Positions 17,341-25,128 of a DNA stretch of 64,000 nucleotides are shown piece by piece; within the stretch, counting starts at the first letter, position 1; every line of letters begins with the position of its first letter. The DNA is taken from contig CAVYPZ010000003.1 of NCBI GenBank assembly GCA_963770535.1, forward strand, positions 868,001 to 932,000, in the 5' to 3' direction. This DNA is from RYN-230 sp963770535 (GTDB lineage: Bacteria; Actinomycetota; Actinomycetes; Streptosporangiales; Streptosporangiaceae). The notes beneath the pieces were generated by a model, which was not told where the DNA came from, made no database searches, and saw only the letters and a program-made list of their open reading frames with translations. The translations under genes were made by a program, and so were the position numbers.

Positions 17341-17904
17341 ATGAACCGCGAATTCTCCGAGTGGCCATGCTCGCTGGCACGTGCAGTCGGAGTCTTCGGT
17401 GACTCCTGGACGTTGCTCATCGTCCGCGACGGATTGCAGGGACTCACCCGCTTCGACGAGTTCCAGCGATCCCTGAATATCGCCCGGAACACGCTGTCTG
17501 ACCGGCTCGGCAAGCTGGTCGACGCGGGGGTGATGACCAAGCGGTTCTACCAGGACAACCCGCCGCGGTATGAGTACCTGCTCACCGACAGGGGGCGCGA
17601 CTTCTTCCCGGTTCTCGCGGCCATGCTCGCCTGGGGAGACAAATGGCTCGACGACGGGGGCGGAGCGCCGGTCGCCCTCCGCCACCACGGAAGCGGTGAC
17701 GAGGGCGATCACGAGGTCATCCCCGAGGTCATGTGCGCCCGGTGCGGCCAGCCCGTCGTGCACGCCGGCATCCAGTTCTGCGTCGGTCCCGGGTACCCCG
17801 GCGACGTCCGGCCCGAGCTTGACATGCGCAGCCGCCTGGCGCCCGCGCCGGCGTCCCGCCACCATCCCGCGCGCTCGGCCCCGCCCGCCGAACGCGCCAG
17901 CTGA
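17341..17904 (+). CDS. HxlR-family winged-helix transcriptional regulator
   Basis: The 187-residue protein has the HxlR domain: CSLARAVGVFGDSWTLLIVR, then LTRFDEFQRSLNIARNTLSDRL as the recognition region, and the wing KRFYQDNPPRYEYLLTDRG. After residue 110 comes a C-terminal extension with a CARCGQPV cysteine pair and a third Cys. This suggests a small zinc-binding or redox-sensitive domain not found in minimal HxlR proteins. HxlR regulators often control adjacent catabolic genes. The palindrome at 18243-18257, upstream of the 18360-23254 operon, is a plausible target, which is inference. Confidence 0.9.
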   Translation: MNREFSEWPCSLARAVGVFGDSWTLLIVRDGLQGLTRFDEFQRSLNIARNTLSDRLGKLVDAGVMTKRFYQDNPPRYEYLLTDRGRDFFPVLAAMLAWGDKWLDDGGGAPVALRHHGSGDEGDHEVIPEVMCARCGQPVVHAGIQFCVGPGYPGDVRPELDMRSRLAPAPASRHHPARSAPPAERAS

Positions 17905-17954
17905 GCCTGCCTGTTAGCCGCCACGGCTAAACCGGCCGCACTCGCCGCGCCCCA

Positions 17955-18098
17955 CCTCCCGTGCGGCGCTGCGCTCGCTGGGCTGCGCTGTGCCTCCCGT
18001 GCGGCGCTGCGCTCGCTGTGCCTCCCGTGCGGCGCTGCGCTTGCTGTGCCTCCCGTGCGGCGCTGCGCTCGCTGGGCTGCGCTGTGCCTCCCGTGCGG
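17955..18098. repeat. Intergenic tandem repeats with 38-28-28-38 spacing
   Basis: The motif cctcccgtgcggcgctgcgc starts at 17955, 17993, 18021 and 18049, and a truncated copy starts at 18087. Two 28-base units are thus flanked by two 38-base units carrying an extra gggctgcgct. There is no spacer diversity and no open frame I would trust. The rest of the gap (17905-18359) holds the operator-like site at 18223-18257. Confidence 0.8.
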
Positions 18099-18222
18099 GA
18101 CCGCACCCCGTGCCGGCCCTACGTCCAGCGCTCCCCGCGCCGTGCCCCGACCTCGCGCCGCGTCCGACGTACCGCCACCCTCGCTGAACCATCGCCTCCC
18201 ACCCGCCCCTTCCCCATCAACC

Positions 18223-18257
18223 AGGTCTTATTTTGCAACTAGGTCTTGAAGCAAGAC
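18223..18257. promoter_or_regulatory. Palindromic operator-like site upstream of the catabolic operon
   Basis: A perfect palindrome, GTCTTG-AAG-CAAGAC (18243-18257), is preceded by a direct copy of AGGTCTT 18 bases upstream (18223 and 18241). The site is AT-rich for this genome and lies about 100 bases before the tautomerase gene. It is suitable for a dimeric regulator such as the neighbouring HxlR protein. Confidence 0.5.
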
Positions 18258-18359
18258 TCGATCTGTGATGTATTGAGGCCACGTCGGCCTGGCCCGGTCA
18301 CTCAGCGCCACGGATCAGGCCGCACGGATCACGCCGCACGGACAATGGGAGGAACAGCC

Positions 18360-18839
18360 ATGCCGCTCTGGAAGATCCACCATCCAGCCGATGCGTACAC
18401 GCCCGCGGACAAGAAGGAGTTCGCCGGGGCGATCACGGCGGTCTACGACGCCGTCCCGATTCCCCGGTTCTACGTCGTCGTTCTCTTCGAAGAGGTCCCG
18501 GCCGACTCGTTCTATGTCGGCGGTGACTCTCACGGCAGCTTCGTCCGGATCCAGATCGACCAGATGGCACGGACCCTGCCCGGCCCGGTCATCCGGGAAT
18601 GGTGGGTCAGGAACCTCGACCAGGTCATCGCCCCGTGGGTCAAGGACCGCGGCTACGACTGGGAGTTCACCATCACCGAGCCGCCGTTCGACCTGTGGTC
18701 GCTGCAGGGTGAGATCCCGCCGCCGTTCGAGTCCATGGCCGAGCGGCGCTGGGTCAAGGAGAACAAGGCGACCCCCTACGCCCAGGCGGAGAAGCTCCCC
18801 GTCAGCCTGTCCCTGGCCCCCGGCACGACCGGCGACTAA
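18360..18839 (+). CDS. tautomerase family protein (cis-CaaD-like)
   Basis: The 159-residue product starts MPLWKIHHPADAYT; after Met removal the N-terminal Pro would be the catalytic base. The pattern matches the longer tautomerase group that includes cis-3-chloroacrylic acid dehalogenase-like proteins (about 150 residues). IPRFYVVVLFEEVP and WWVRNLDQVIAPWV are typical segments. ATG 18360 has GGGAGGA upstream. It opens the rightward operon with semialdehyde dehydrogenase, BKACE, hydratase and CoA-transferase. It probably isomerises an enol/keto intermediate or hydrates an unsaturated acid; the substrate is unknown. Confidence 0.85.
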   Translation: MPLWKIHHPADAYTPADKKEFAGAITAVYDAVPIPRFYVVVLFEEVPADSFYVGGDSHGSFVRIQIDQMARTLPGPVIREWWVRNLDQVIAPWVKDRGYDWEFTITEPPFDLWSLQGEIPPPFESMAERRWVKENKATPYAQAEKLPVSLSLAPGTTGD

Positions 18840-18901
18840 GCCCGGCTCAAAAGCCTCAAAAGCCCTATGGCTGGCCCGGCGAGGACGAGGAAGTGAGCTC
18901 C

Positions 18902-20305
18902 ATGACGTACCGCACGGTGAACCCCGCGACCGGGGAGACGGTCGCAACGTTCGCGGACATCTCCGACGCCGGCCTGGATGTGGCCCTGGACACGGCGCAG
19001 TCGTGCTACCGCAACGACTGGCGGCATCGCCCCGTCGCCGACCGGGCCCGCATCGTGAAGGCGGCCGCGGCCGGGCTGCGCGCCAACGCAGCCGAGTACG
19101 CGCAGTACATCACGCTCGAGATGGGCAAGCTGATCGGGACCTCGGAGGCGGAGGTCGGCCTGTCGGCCGCGATCCTCGATTACTACGCCGACCACGCGGA
19201 GACGTTCCTCGCCGCCCAGGAGCTTCCGGAGTCGCCGGGAGCCGTGGTCGAAACCGAGCCGATCGGGGTGATCCTCGGCATCGAGCCCTGGAACTTCCCC
19301 TACTACCAGCTGGCCCGCGTGGCCGGCCCGCAGCTGATGGCGGGCAACGTCCTGGTCATCAAGCATGCCGAGAATGTCCCGCAGTGCGCACTTGCGTTCG
19401 CCCGGCTCTTCGAGGCCGCGGGCGCTCCGGCGGGGGCGTACACGAACGTGTTCGCCAGCCTCGGCCAGATCGGGCGGGTGATCGAGGACCCGCGGATCGC
19501 CGGCGTGACCGTCACCGGAAGCGAGCGCGCCGGGTCCGCCGTGGCCGAGCGCGCGGGCCGGACCCTGAAGAAGGCCGTCATGGAACTTGGCGGCAGCGAC
19601 CCGCTGATCGTCCTGGAGGACGCGGACCTGGGGCACGCCGTCTCCGGCGCCCTGTTCGGCCGGATGTTCAACACCGGGCAGAGCTGTGTCTCCTCCAAGC
19701 GCATCATCGTGGTCGGCCAGGAGCGCGGCGAGGCCTTCCTGCGCGAATTCACCGCGGGCCTGGGCACCCTGCAGCCAGGGGATCCTGCGGACCCGGGAAC
19801 CAGCCTGGGCCCGCTGTCTTCCGAGCGGGCACTCGACCTGCTGCTGGACCAGATCCGCATCGCCCAGGACGGCGGAGCGGAGGTCGCCCTCGGGGGCCGC
19901 CGGATCGACCGCCCGGGCTACTACCTGGAACCGACGATCCTGACCGGCATCAACGAGAAGAACCCCGCGGCCGACCTGGAATTCTTCGGCCCTGTCGCAT
20001 CCTGCTACGTCGTGGAGACGGCCGGCGAGGCCATCGAGCTGGCCAACGCCACCCCGTTCGGTCTCGGCGCCTCCGTGTTCACCAGCGACCTGGACCGGGG
20101 CCGTCAGGTGGCCAGGCAGATCGAGAGCGGCATGGTCTACATCAACCAGCCCGCGTGGACCGGCCCCGAGCTCCCCTTCGGCGGCATCAAGAACTCCGGA
20201 TTCGGCCGCGAGCTTGCGGAACCCGGGTTCGGCGAGTTCGTGAACCGCAAGCTGGTCAACGTTGCTCCCCCCGGTGCGCCGCCGTGGGGCCCGGTGGCGG
20301 CCTGA
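18902..20305 (+). CDS. NAD(P)-dependent succinate-semialdehyde dehydrogenase-type aldehyde dehydrogenase
   Basis: The 467-residue enzyme starts MTYRTVNPATGETVATF. The ATG at 18902 is preferred; an in-frame GTG at 18893 sits almost on the GAGGACGAGGA site. Key parts are GVILGIEPWNFPYYQLARVA (cofactor), MELGGSDPLIVLED (general base Glu) and NTGQSCVSSKR (nucleophile Cys). PFGGIKNSGFGREL closes the domain. The sequence is of the GabD/SSADH type and oxidises a short semialdehyde to a dicarboxylic acid. It is separated by 6 bases from the BKACE gene. Co-location with a CoA-transferase suggests that the acid is then activated. Confidence 0.92.
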   Translation: MTYRTVNPATGETVATFADISDAGLDVALDTAQSCYRNDWRHRPVADRARIVKAAAAGLRANAAEYAQYITLEMGKLIGTSEAEVGLSAAILDYYADHAETFLAAQELPESPGAVVETEPIGVILGIEPWNFPYYQLARVAGPQLMAGNVLVIKHAENVPQCALAFARLFEAAGAPAGAYTNVFASLGQIGRVIEDPRIAGVTVTGSERAGSAVAERAGRTLKKAVMELGGSDPLIVLEDADLGHAVSGALFGRMFNTGQSCVSSKRIIVVGQERGEAFLREFTAGLGTLQPGDPADPGTSLGPLSSERALDLLLDQIRIAQDGGAEVALGGRRIDRPGYYLEPTILTGINEKNPAADLEFFGPVASCYVVETAGEAIELANATPFGLGASVFTSDLDRGRQVARQIESGMVYINQPAWTGPELPFGGIKNSGFGRELAEPGFGEFVNRKLVNVAPPGAPPWGPVAA

Positions 20306-20311
20306 TCTGCG

Positions 20312-21130
20312 ATGAGCGTCGTCATTACGGTGGCACCCACCGGGCCGATCGCGTCCAAGGCGGACAACCCGGCGCTCCCCACCCAGCCGCAGGAGATCGC
20401 CGAGGCCGTCCGCCAGGCCTACCTCGCCGGGGCGTCCGTCGCGCACATCCACCTGCGTGACTCCCGCGACCGGCCCACGGCGGACCCGGACGTCGCCCGC
20501 CAGACGATGGACCTGATCGCGGAGCGGTGTCCCATCCTCATCCAGCTGTCCACCGGGGTCGGGCTCGCGGTGCCGTTCGAGGAGCGTGCGGCCCTCGTCG
20601 AGCTCCGGCCCCGGATGGCCACCCTGAATCCGTGCACGATGACGTTCGGCTCCGGGGAGTTCCGCAACCCGCCGGACGATGTGGCCCGGCTGGCGCGGCG
20701 CATGCAGGAACTCGGGGTCAAGCCGGAGCTGGAGATCTATGACACCGGCCATCTCGACGCTTGCCTGCGGCTGCGTGACGCCGGGCTGCTCAGCGACTGG
20801 CCGCTGCAGTTCTCGCTCGTCCTGGGGGTGGCCGGCGGGATGGCGGCCACCCCGGACAACCTCCTCACGATGGTGCGCCGCCTGCCGCCGGACTGTGTCT
20901 GGCAGGTCATCGCCATCGGCCGGGCCAACCTGGAGCTCACCGCCATCGGCCTGGCCCTGGGCGGTAACGCGCGCGCCGGGCTGGAGGACGCCCTCTACCT
21001 GCGCAAGGGCGTGCTGAGCCCGGGCAACCTGCCGCTCGTGCAGCGGACCGTGAACCTCGCGGCCACGCTGGACCGCCCGACCGCGTCGGTGGAGGAGACC
21101 GCCGCCCTGCTCCGCCTGCCGCCCCGCTAA
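20312..21130 (+). CDS. beta-keto acid cleavage enzyme (BKACE, DUF849 family)
   Basis: The 272-residue protein shows the BKACE signature. It has VAPTGPIASKADNPALPTQP, the zinc-binding HIHLRD, LIQLSTG, ATLNPCTMTFGSGE, the EIYDTGHLDA segment, and LVLGVAGGM. A GLED segment near the end carries the family's conserved Glu. These zinc enzymes condense a beta-keto acid with acetyl-CoA, releasing acetoacetate and a new acyl-CoA; the founding member is 3-keto-5-aminohexanoate cleavage enzyme of lysine fermentation. Which beta-keto acid is used here is unknown; the neighbouring semialdehyde dehydrogenase and hydratase hint at a dicarboxylate or aromatic ring-fission product. Confidence 0.92.
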   Translation: MSVVITVAPTGPIASKADNPALPTQPQEIAEAVRQAYLAGASVAHIHLRDSRDRPTADPDVARQTMDLIAERCPILIQLSTGVGLAVPFEERAALVELRPRMATLNPCTMTFGSGEFRNPPDDVARLARRMQELGVKPELEIYDTGHLDACLRLRDAGLLSDWPLQFSLVLGVAGGMAATPDNLLTMVRRLPPDCVWQVIAIGRANLELTAIGLALGGNARAGLEDALYLRKGVLSPGNLPLVQRTVNLAATLDRPTASVEETAALLRLPPR

Positions 21131-21188
21131 CCGCGGGCCCCGCTAACCGTGGGCCCCGCCGCCCCACCATGAGCATTGGAAGATCGCC

Positions 21189-22001
21189 GTGCCGAACACC
21201 GCACCGCAGCCTGTCCCCGCGGCTACTGACCGCGGAGCGCTGAGCACCGGCATGGACGGGACCGTCGCCGTCTTGTCCATGGGACTGGCCCCCTACAACC
21301 TCCTGGATCGCGCCCTGGGCCAGGAGCTTGTCGCGGGGCTCGCCTGGGCGCAGCGGGAAGGCGCCCGCGCTGTCATCCTGCGCAGCTCGCTGCGTCACTT
21401 CTGCGCCGGGGCGGACCTGGATGCGATGGTCGCCGATGCCGACAAATCTGACCTCCTCGACTGGGGGCTGGTCGAGACGCTGCGAGCCTTTGACGAGCAT
21501 CCGGCCCCCATCATCGCCAGCGTCCAGGGAGTCTGCGTCGGGGGCGGTTTCGAGCTCGCGATGGCCTGCGACCTGATCGTGGCGTCCGAGTCGGCGAAAC
21601 TGGGCTCGGTCGAGGTCACGGTCGGCCTGCAGCCCCTGATGGGCGCGGTGCAGCGGCTCACCCAGCGGGCCGGTGCGGCCCGGGCCAAGGAGATGGCCCT
21701 GCTGGGCCGGCGTTATCCCGCCACCACCCTGGAACGCTGGAACATCATCAACTGGGTGGTGGCCGATGAGCAGCTGGACAGCGCCACGATGGTGCTGGCC
21801 CAGGAACTCGCACACGGCCCGTCGATCGCCAACGCGGCCACCAAGCGCCTGGTCTCGGTCGCGGTCAACGAGGGGATCGCGGCCGCCGATGAGGCCATGG
21901 CGGAGATTCAGCGGCCCATCTTCCGTTCGGCCGACTTCCGCGCCGCCGTCAGGTCGTATCACGAGAACGGTGTCGGCATGGCCGAGTTCGAGGGCCGGTG
22001 A
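21189..22001 (+). CDS. enoyl-CoA hydratase/isomerase family protein
   Basis: The 270-residue crotonase-fold protein starts at GTG 21189. Typical elements are RHFCAGADLDAMVA (first oxyanion-hole strand), PIIASVQGVCVGGGFELAMA (second oxyanion hole and a Glu), and SVEVTVGLQPLMGAVQRL. The segment WNIINWVVADEQLD matches the C-terminal helical domain. It would hydrate or isomerise an enoyl-CoA made from this operon's acid. The last four bases overlap the GTG of the next CoA-transferase. It follows BKACE by 58 bases. Confidence 0.9.
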   Translation: MPNTAPQPVPAATDRGALSTGMDGTVAVLSMGLAPYNLLDRALGQELVAGLAWAQREGARAVILRSSLRHFCAGADLDAMVADADKSDLLDWGLVETLRAFDEHPAPIIASVQGVCVGGGFELAMACDLIVASESAKLGSVEVTVGLQPLMGAVQRLTQRAGAARAKEMALLGRRYPATTLERWNIINWVVADEQLDSATMVLAQELAHGPSIANAATKRLVSVAVNEGIAAADEAMAEIQRPIFRSADFRAAVRSYHENGVGMAEFEGR

Positions 22002-23254
22002 GCGGCATGCCGCTTCCGCTCGAAGGCGTCCGGGTGGTGGACTTCTCCCGTGTGCTGGCCGGCCCGCACTGCGCCAAGACGCTGCTCGACCTGGGCGCCG
22101 AGGTCATCAAGCTCGAGCCGCCGGGGGGCGACCTGTCCCGGAAGGCGTTCCCCAGCCAGGGACAGGTCTCCGGTTACTACGCCCAGCAGAACGCGGGCAA
22201 GCGCAACGTGAGCATCGACCTCAACGCGCCGGGGGCCCGCGAAGCGGCACTGCGGCTCTGCGACACCGCCGACGTGATCGTGGAGAACTTCAGGCCCGGT
22301 GCGCTCGCCTCGTTCGGGCTGGGGTACGAGTCGGTCTCGGCCCGCAACCCGGGCGTGGTCTATGCCTCGATCAGCGGCTACGGCCAGCATGGCGCGTGGC
22401 GCTCGCGGATGGCCTACGCGCCGACAGTCCAGGCTGAGACGGGGATCACCGCCACCACTGCTGACCACTTCGGGCGGACCGGTACCCTCCGCAGCGACTC
22501 CCTGTCGCACGCCGACGTCTACTCGGGCCTGCACGCCGCCGTCGCCATCCTGGCCTGCCTCACCGAACGGGCGCGCACCGGCCGGGGCCAGTACATCGAC
22601 GTGGCCATGGCGGCCGTGATGCTGTCCATCAACGAGCGCGTGCACGCCGACTTGTCCGATGCGGAACTGGGTGCCGAGCGGCCGATCCTGGGGGCCACCG
22701 ACGGCCCGTTTTTCACCGGACCGCACGGCGAGCGGTTCGCGAGCCCGATGAGCCTGGTCGGCAGCATGTCCTTCCCCTTCTACCTGGCCGCCATGCGCCG
22801 GCCCGATCTCGGCCGGGACCCGCGATTCCGCACGCCGGAGCTGCGCTTGCGCAACCTGGACGCACTGCACCGGATCGTTCAGGAGTGGATCTGGACCTTC
22901 CCGGACATGGAGTCGCTGGACGCCCAGCTGGACGAGGCGAAGATCGCCACCGGACAGGTGCGCAGCGTCAGGGAGTTCGCGGACGGCGACTGGGCCCGCG
23001 AGTGGAACGCGGTGCGGACCGTATCCGACCGCTCCGGTGGCGAGATCAAGATTCCGGGCCGCCCCTGGCACTTCGCCGACCAGGTGGCGGCCGACAAGGA
23101 CCAACTAGCGGCCTGCCAGGGCGAGCACAACACCGAAGTCCTCAGCGAGCTAGGGTTCAGCCCCGCCGACATCGCGGCCCTGGAATCCTCCGGCGCGCTG
23201 GTCCAGCCTGCCGCTGCGCGGGATCCCGGGCCGCCACATGACGGCCTCAGCTGA
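21998..23254 (+). CDS. class III (CaiB/BaiF) CoA-transferase
   Basis: The 418-residue protein begins at GTG 21998, overlapping the hydratase stop (GTGA). Family elements include GVRVVDFSRVLAGPHCAKTL, EVIKLEPPGGDLSR, NAGKRNVSIDLNAPGARE, ASISGYGQ, and LSHADVYSGLHAAVA. The Asp in SHADVYSG corresponds to the catalytic aspartate that forms the mixed anhydride. It is a distinct sequence from the CoA-transferase at 4839, so not a recent copy. It should activate the pathway acid with CoA drawn from another thioester. It is the last gene of the operon and converges with the prepilin peptidase gene. Confidence 0.92.
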   Translation: MSGMPLPLEGVRVVDFSRVLAGPHCAKTLLDLGAEVIKLEPPGGDLSRKAFPSQGQVSGYYAQQNAGKRNVSIDLNAPGAREAALRLCDTADVIVENFRPGALASFGLGYESVSARNPGVVYASISGYGQHGAWRSRMAYAPTVQAETGITATTADHFGRTGTLRSDSLSHADVYSGLHAAVAILACLTERARTGRGQYIDVAMAAVMLSINERVHADLSDAELGAERPILGATDGPFFTGPHGERFASPMSLVGSMSFPFYLAAMRRPDLGRDPRFRTPELRLRNLDALHRIVQEWIWTFPDMESLDAQLDEAKIATGQVRSVREFADGDWAREWNAVRTVSDRSGGEIKIPGRPWHFADQVAADKDQLAACQGEHNTEVLSELGFSPADIAALESSGALVQPAAARDPGPPHDGLS

Positions 23255-23292
23255 GGGCCGGGGGACGTGACGCCTGCTCCGGCACGGCTGGC

Positions 23293-24024
23293 TCAGATGA
23301 CCAGGACGGTCAGGGCGCCGAGCAGGATGAACGGGCCGAAAGCCATGCGCTGCTGTGCGCTGGCGCGGCCCAGGGTGAGCAGGCCGACCCCGTAGATTCC
23401 GCCGAGCGCGAACGTGGCCACGGTGCCATCCAGCAGGATCGCCCAGCCGGACCAGGCCAGGACGGTGCCGACGCTGACCGCGACCTTCACATCGCCGAGG
23501 CCCATCCCGGAGGGGCTGATGACGGTGAGGAGCAGGTAGAAAGCCGCGAGGGCCAGGCCACCGAGCGCGGCCCGGCCAAAGTCGCCCCCGTGGCCCCCGG
23601 TGGCTGCGGCCAGCAGCAGGGCCAGCGTTCCCGCGTAGGCCGGCACACTGAGGACATCTGGCAGCCGCTGGACGGAGCTGTCGATCCAGCCGAGGGCACC
23701 CCCGCAGATGACCAGCCAGGCGGCGGCCGCGAGCCCGGGCCCAGGGTGCAGGCGAGCGGCGAGCATGCCCAGCGTGAGGCCGGTGATGAGTTCGGTGGCC
23801 AGCGGCGGCGGCCCGATGCGTGCCCGGCAGGCCGGGCAGCGCCCCGAGGGAGGGAGGACGGGCCGGGCGATCCGCCAGCCGTCCAGGATCTGAGTCCCGC
23901 ACCGCGGGCAGCTGCGCCGTAACGGCCCGGCGGCCCGCACGGACAGGCCGAAGATCACCGGGCGCTGGATCCAGCCGAGCACGAAGCCGGCGACCACGGC
24001 AGCCGTGATCACGAGCGGATTCAC
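23293..24024 (-). CDS. A24-family prepilin peptidase (TadV/PilD-like)
   Basis: The 243-residue membrane protein begins at GTG 24024. It carries two CxxC pairs (CPRCG and CPACR) in the N-terminal cytoplasmic region, like the PilD methyltransferase segment. The two catalytic aspartates of A24 peptidases are in GWIDSSVQRLPD and GMGLGDVKV. Six or seven hydrophobic segments are present. It should cleave the Flp pilin and TadE-type pseudopilins encoded at 31.3-32.5 kb, each of which has a Gly cleavage site. It is transcribed away from the pilus operon, downstream of the lipoprotein and secreted-protein genes. Confidence 0.93.
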   Translation of the reverse strand: MNPLVITAAVVAGFVLGWIQRPVIFGLSVRAAGPLRRSCPRCGTQILDGWRIARPVLPPSGRCPACRARIGPPPLATELITGLTLGMLAARLHPGPGLAAAAWLVICGGALGWIDSSVQRLPDVLSVPAYAGTLALLLAAATGGHGGDFGRAALGGLALAAFYLLLTVISPSGMGLGDVKVAVSVGTVLAWSGWAILLDGTVATFALGGIYGVGLLTLGRASAQQRMAFGPFILLGALTVLVI

Positions 24025-24129
24025 GGGAGCTCCGCGGGCAGCCCGGTCCCTGCGGCGGCGGAGATCGTGACGCCGTGCGCCGCGTTTACCGGCTGCCCCG
24101 GTTCACCGGGCTGCCCATGTTTCACTCGC

Positions 24130-25128
24130 CTAGCCGCCGTTGATGCTCTGGATCTCCGCGACCGGGAAGGGCGGGGTCCGGCCGGTCATCTGGATGGGCG
24201 GCAGCGCGTTCGGCCCCGGGCCGTTGAGCACGCCCGCACCCCAGGTGGCCGACCAGGTGACGGTGGCGCTGACGGACGCCCCGGATACCGGGGCCTGCCA
24301 GAGCACACCGCAGTCGGGCGGGGAGCCTGCCCCGGCACTGGCCGGCGCGTGCCCGGGCCGCCCATGGGAGCCGCCGGGGCCGCACGCCGAGTATGGCGTG
24401 CCGGGCCCGTTCGCGGAGACCGAGAACGCCCCCGTCGCGGCGGGCTGCGCCCATACGCTGACCGTTTCAGCGCCCAGCGACGCGGTCACCTCGTAGGCGC
24501 CGGGCCGGCCCGTGATCACGCTCACCGGCACCGTCCGGCCCCACACGTAGGTGGCCAGGTTCACGTAAGCACGGCGGGCCGGGTTCACGGTCAGCGTGGG
24601 GGCGGGAATCGTCATGTGGTTGTAGGCGTACGCGGCCAGCGTCCGCAGGGGCACAGGCGGGGTGGGCGGGGCGTGCCCGGGCGTGGTGAAGAAGAACAAC
24701 GGCAGCGTGAAGCACTGCCGCTGCGCCGCCTTCGACGCCGCCGGGTCAACGGGCAGCTGCCACCAGGTCCCGGGCGGTACGGGTTTGTCCTTGAGCAGTG
24801 TCCTGGACTGCTGCACCGACTGGTACACGCCGAACGGCGTGCCCGGGGCGGCGCCGCCGAACTGCCGGATGATCGAGATGCTCCCGGTGGTGGTGTCACC
24901 GATCGGCTGCCACAGGCAGGGGGGCGGCGCGACCGGCAGCTGGACGTGGGTGGCCCCGGCGCCTGCGTCGCCTTTGAGCGTGATCAGGGTGCTCAGCAGG
25001 ACCGAGCAGGTGCTGCCGGTGCAGCCGACGCCGTTTCCGGCGCTGGCCGGCCCGGCCAGCCATCCGGGCGCCAGTACCCCGGCGAGAACGAGAAGGGCTG
25101 CTGCGGCTCGCCGGATTATGGCGTGCAT
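24130..25128 (-). CDS. secreted protein of unknown function, Tad-associated
   Basis: The 332-residue product starts at ATG 25128 with a signal peptide (RRAAAALLVLAGVLAPGWLA, then GPASA). The mature protein has scattered cysteines. The C-terminal domain (YVNLATYVWGRTVPVSV, then ANGPGTPYSACGPG, then VTWSATWGAGV, ending PVAEIQSIN) resembles a secreted actinobacterial family often labelled ATP/GTP-binding protein without good reason. The start overlaps the stop of the upstream lipoprotein gene by 13 bases, so they are coupled. Its position between prepilin peptidase and pilus operon suggests a role in pilus assembly or display at the surface. No enzymatic motif is visible. Confidence 0.75.
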   Translation of the reverse strand: MHAIIRRAAAALLVLAGVLAPGWLAGPASAGNGVGCTGSTCSVLLSTLITLKGDAGAGATHVQLPVAPPPCLWQPIGDTTTGSISIIRQFGGAAPGTPFGVYQSVQQSRTLLKDKPVPPGTWWQLPVDPAASKAAQRQCFTLPLFFFTTPGHAPPTPPVPLRTLAAYAYNHMTIPAPTLTVNPARRAYVNLATYVWGRTVPVSVITGRPGAYEVTASLGAETVSVWAQPAATGAFSVSANGPGTPYSACGPGGSHGRPGHAPASAGAGSPPDCGVLWQAPVSGASVSATVTWSATWGAGVLNGPGPNALPPIQMTGRTPPFPVAEIQSINGG

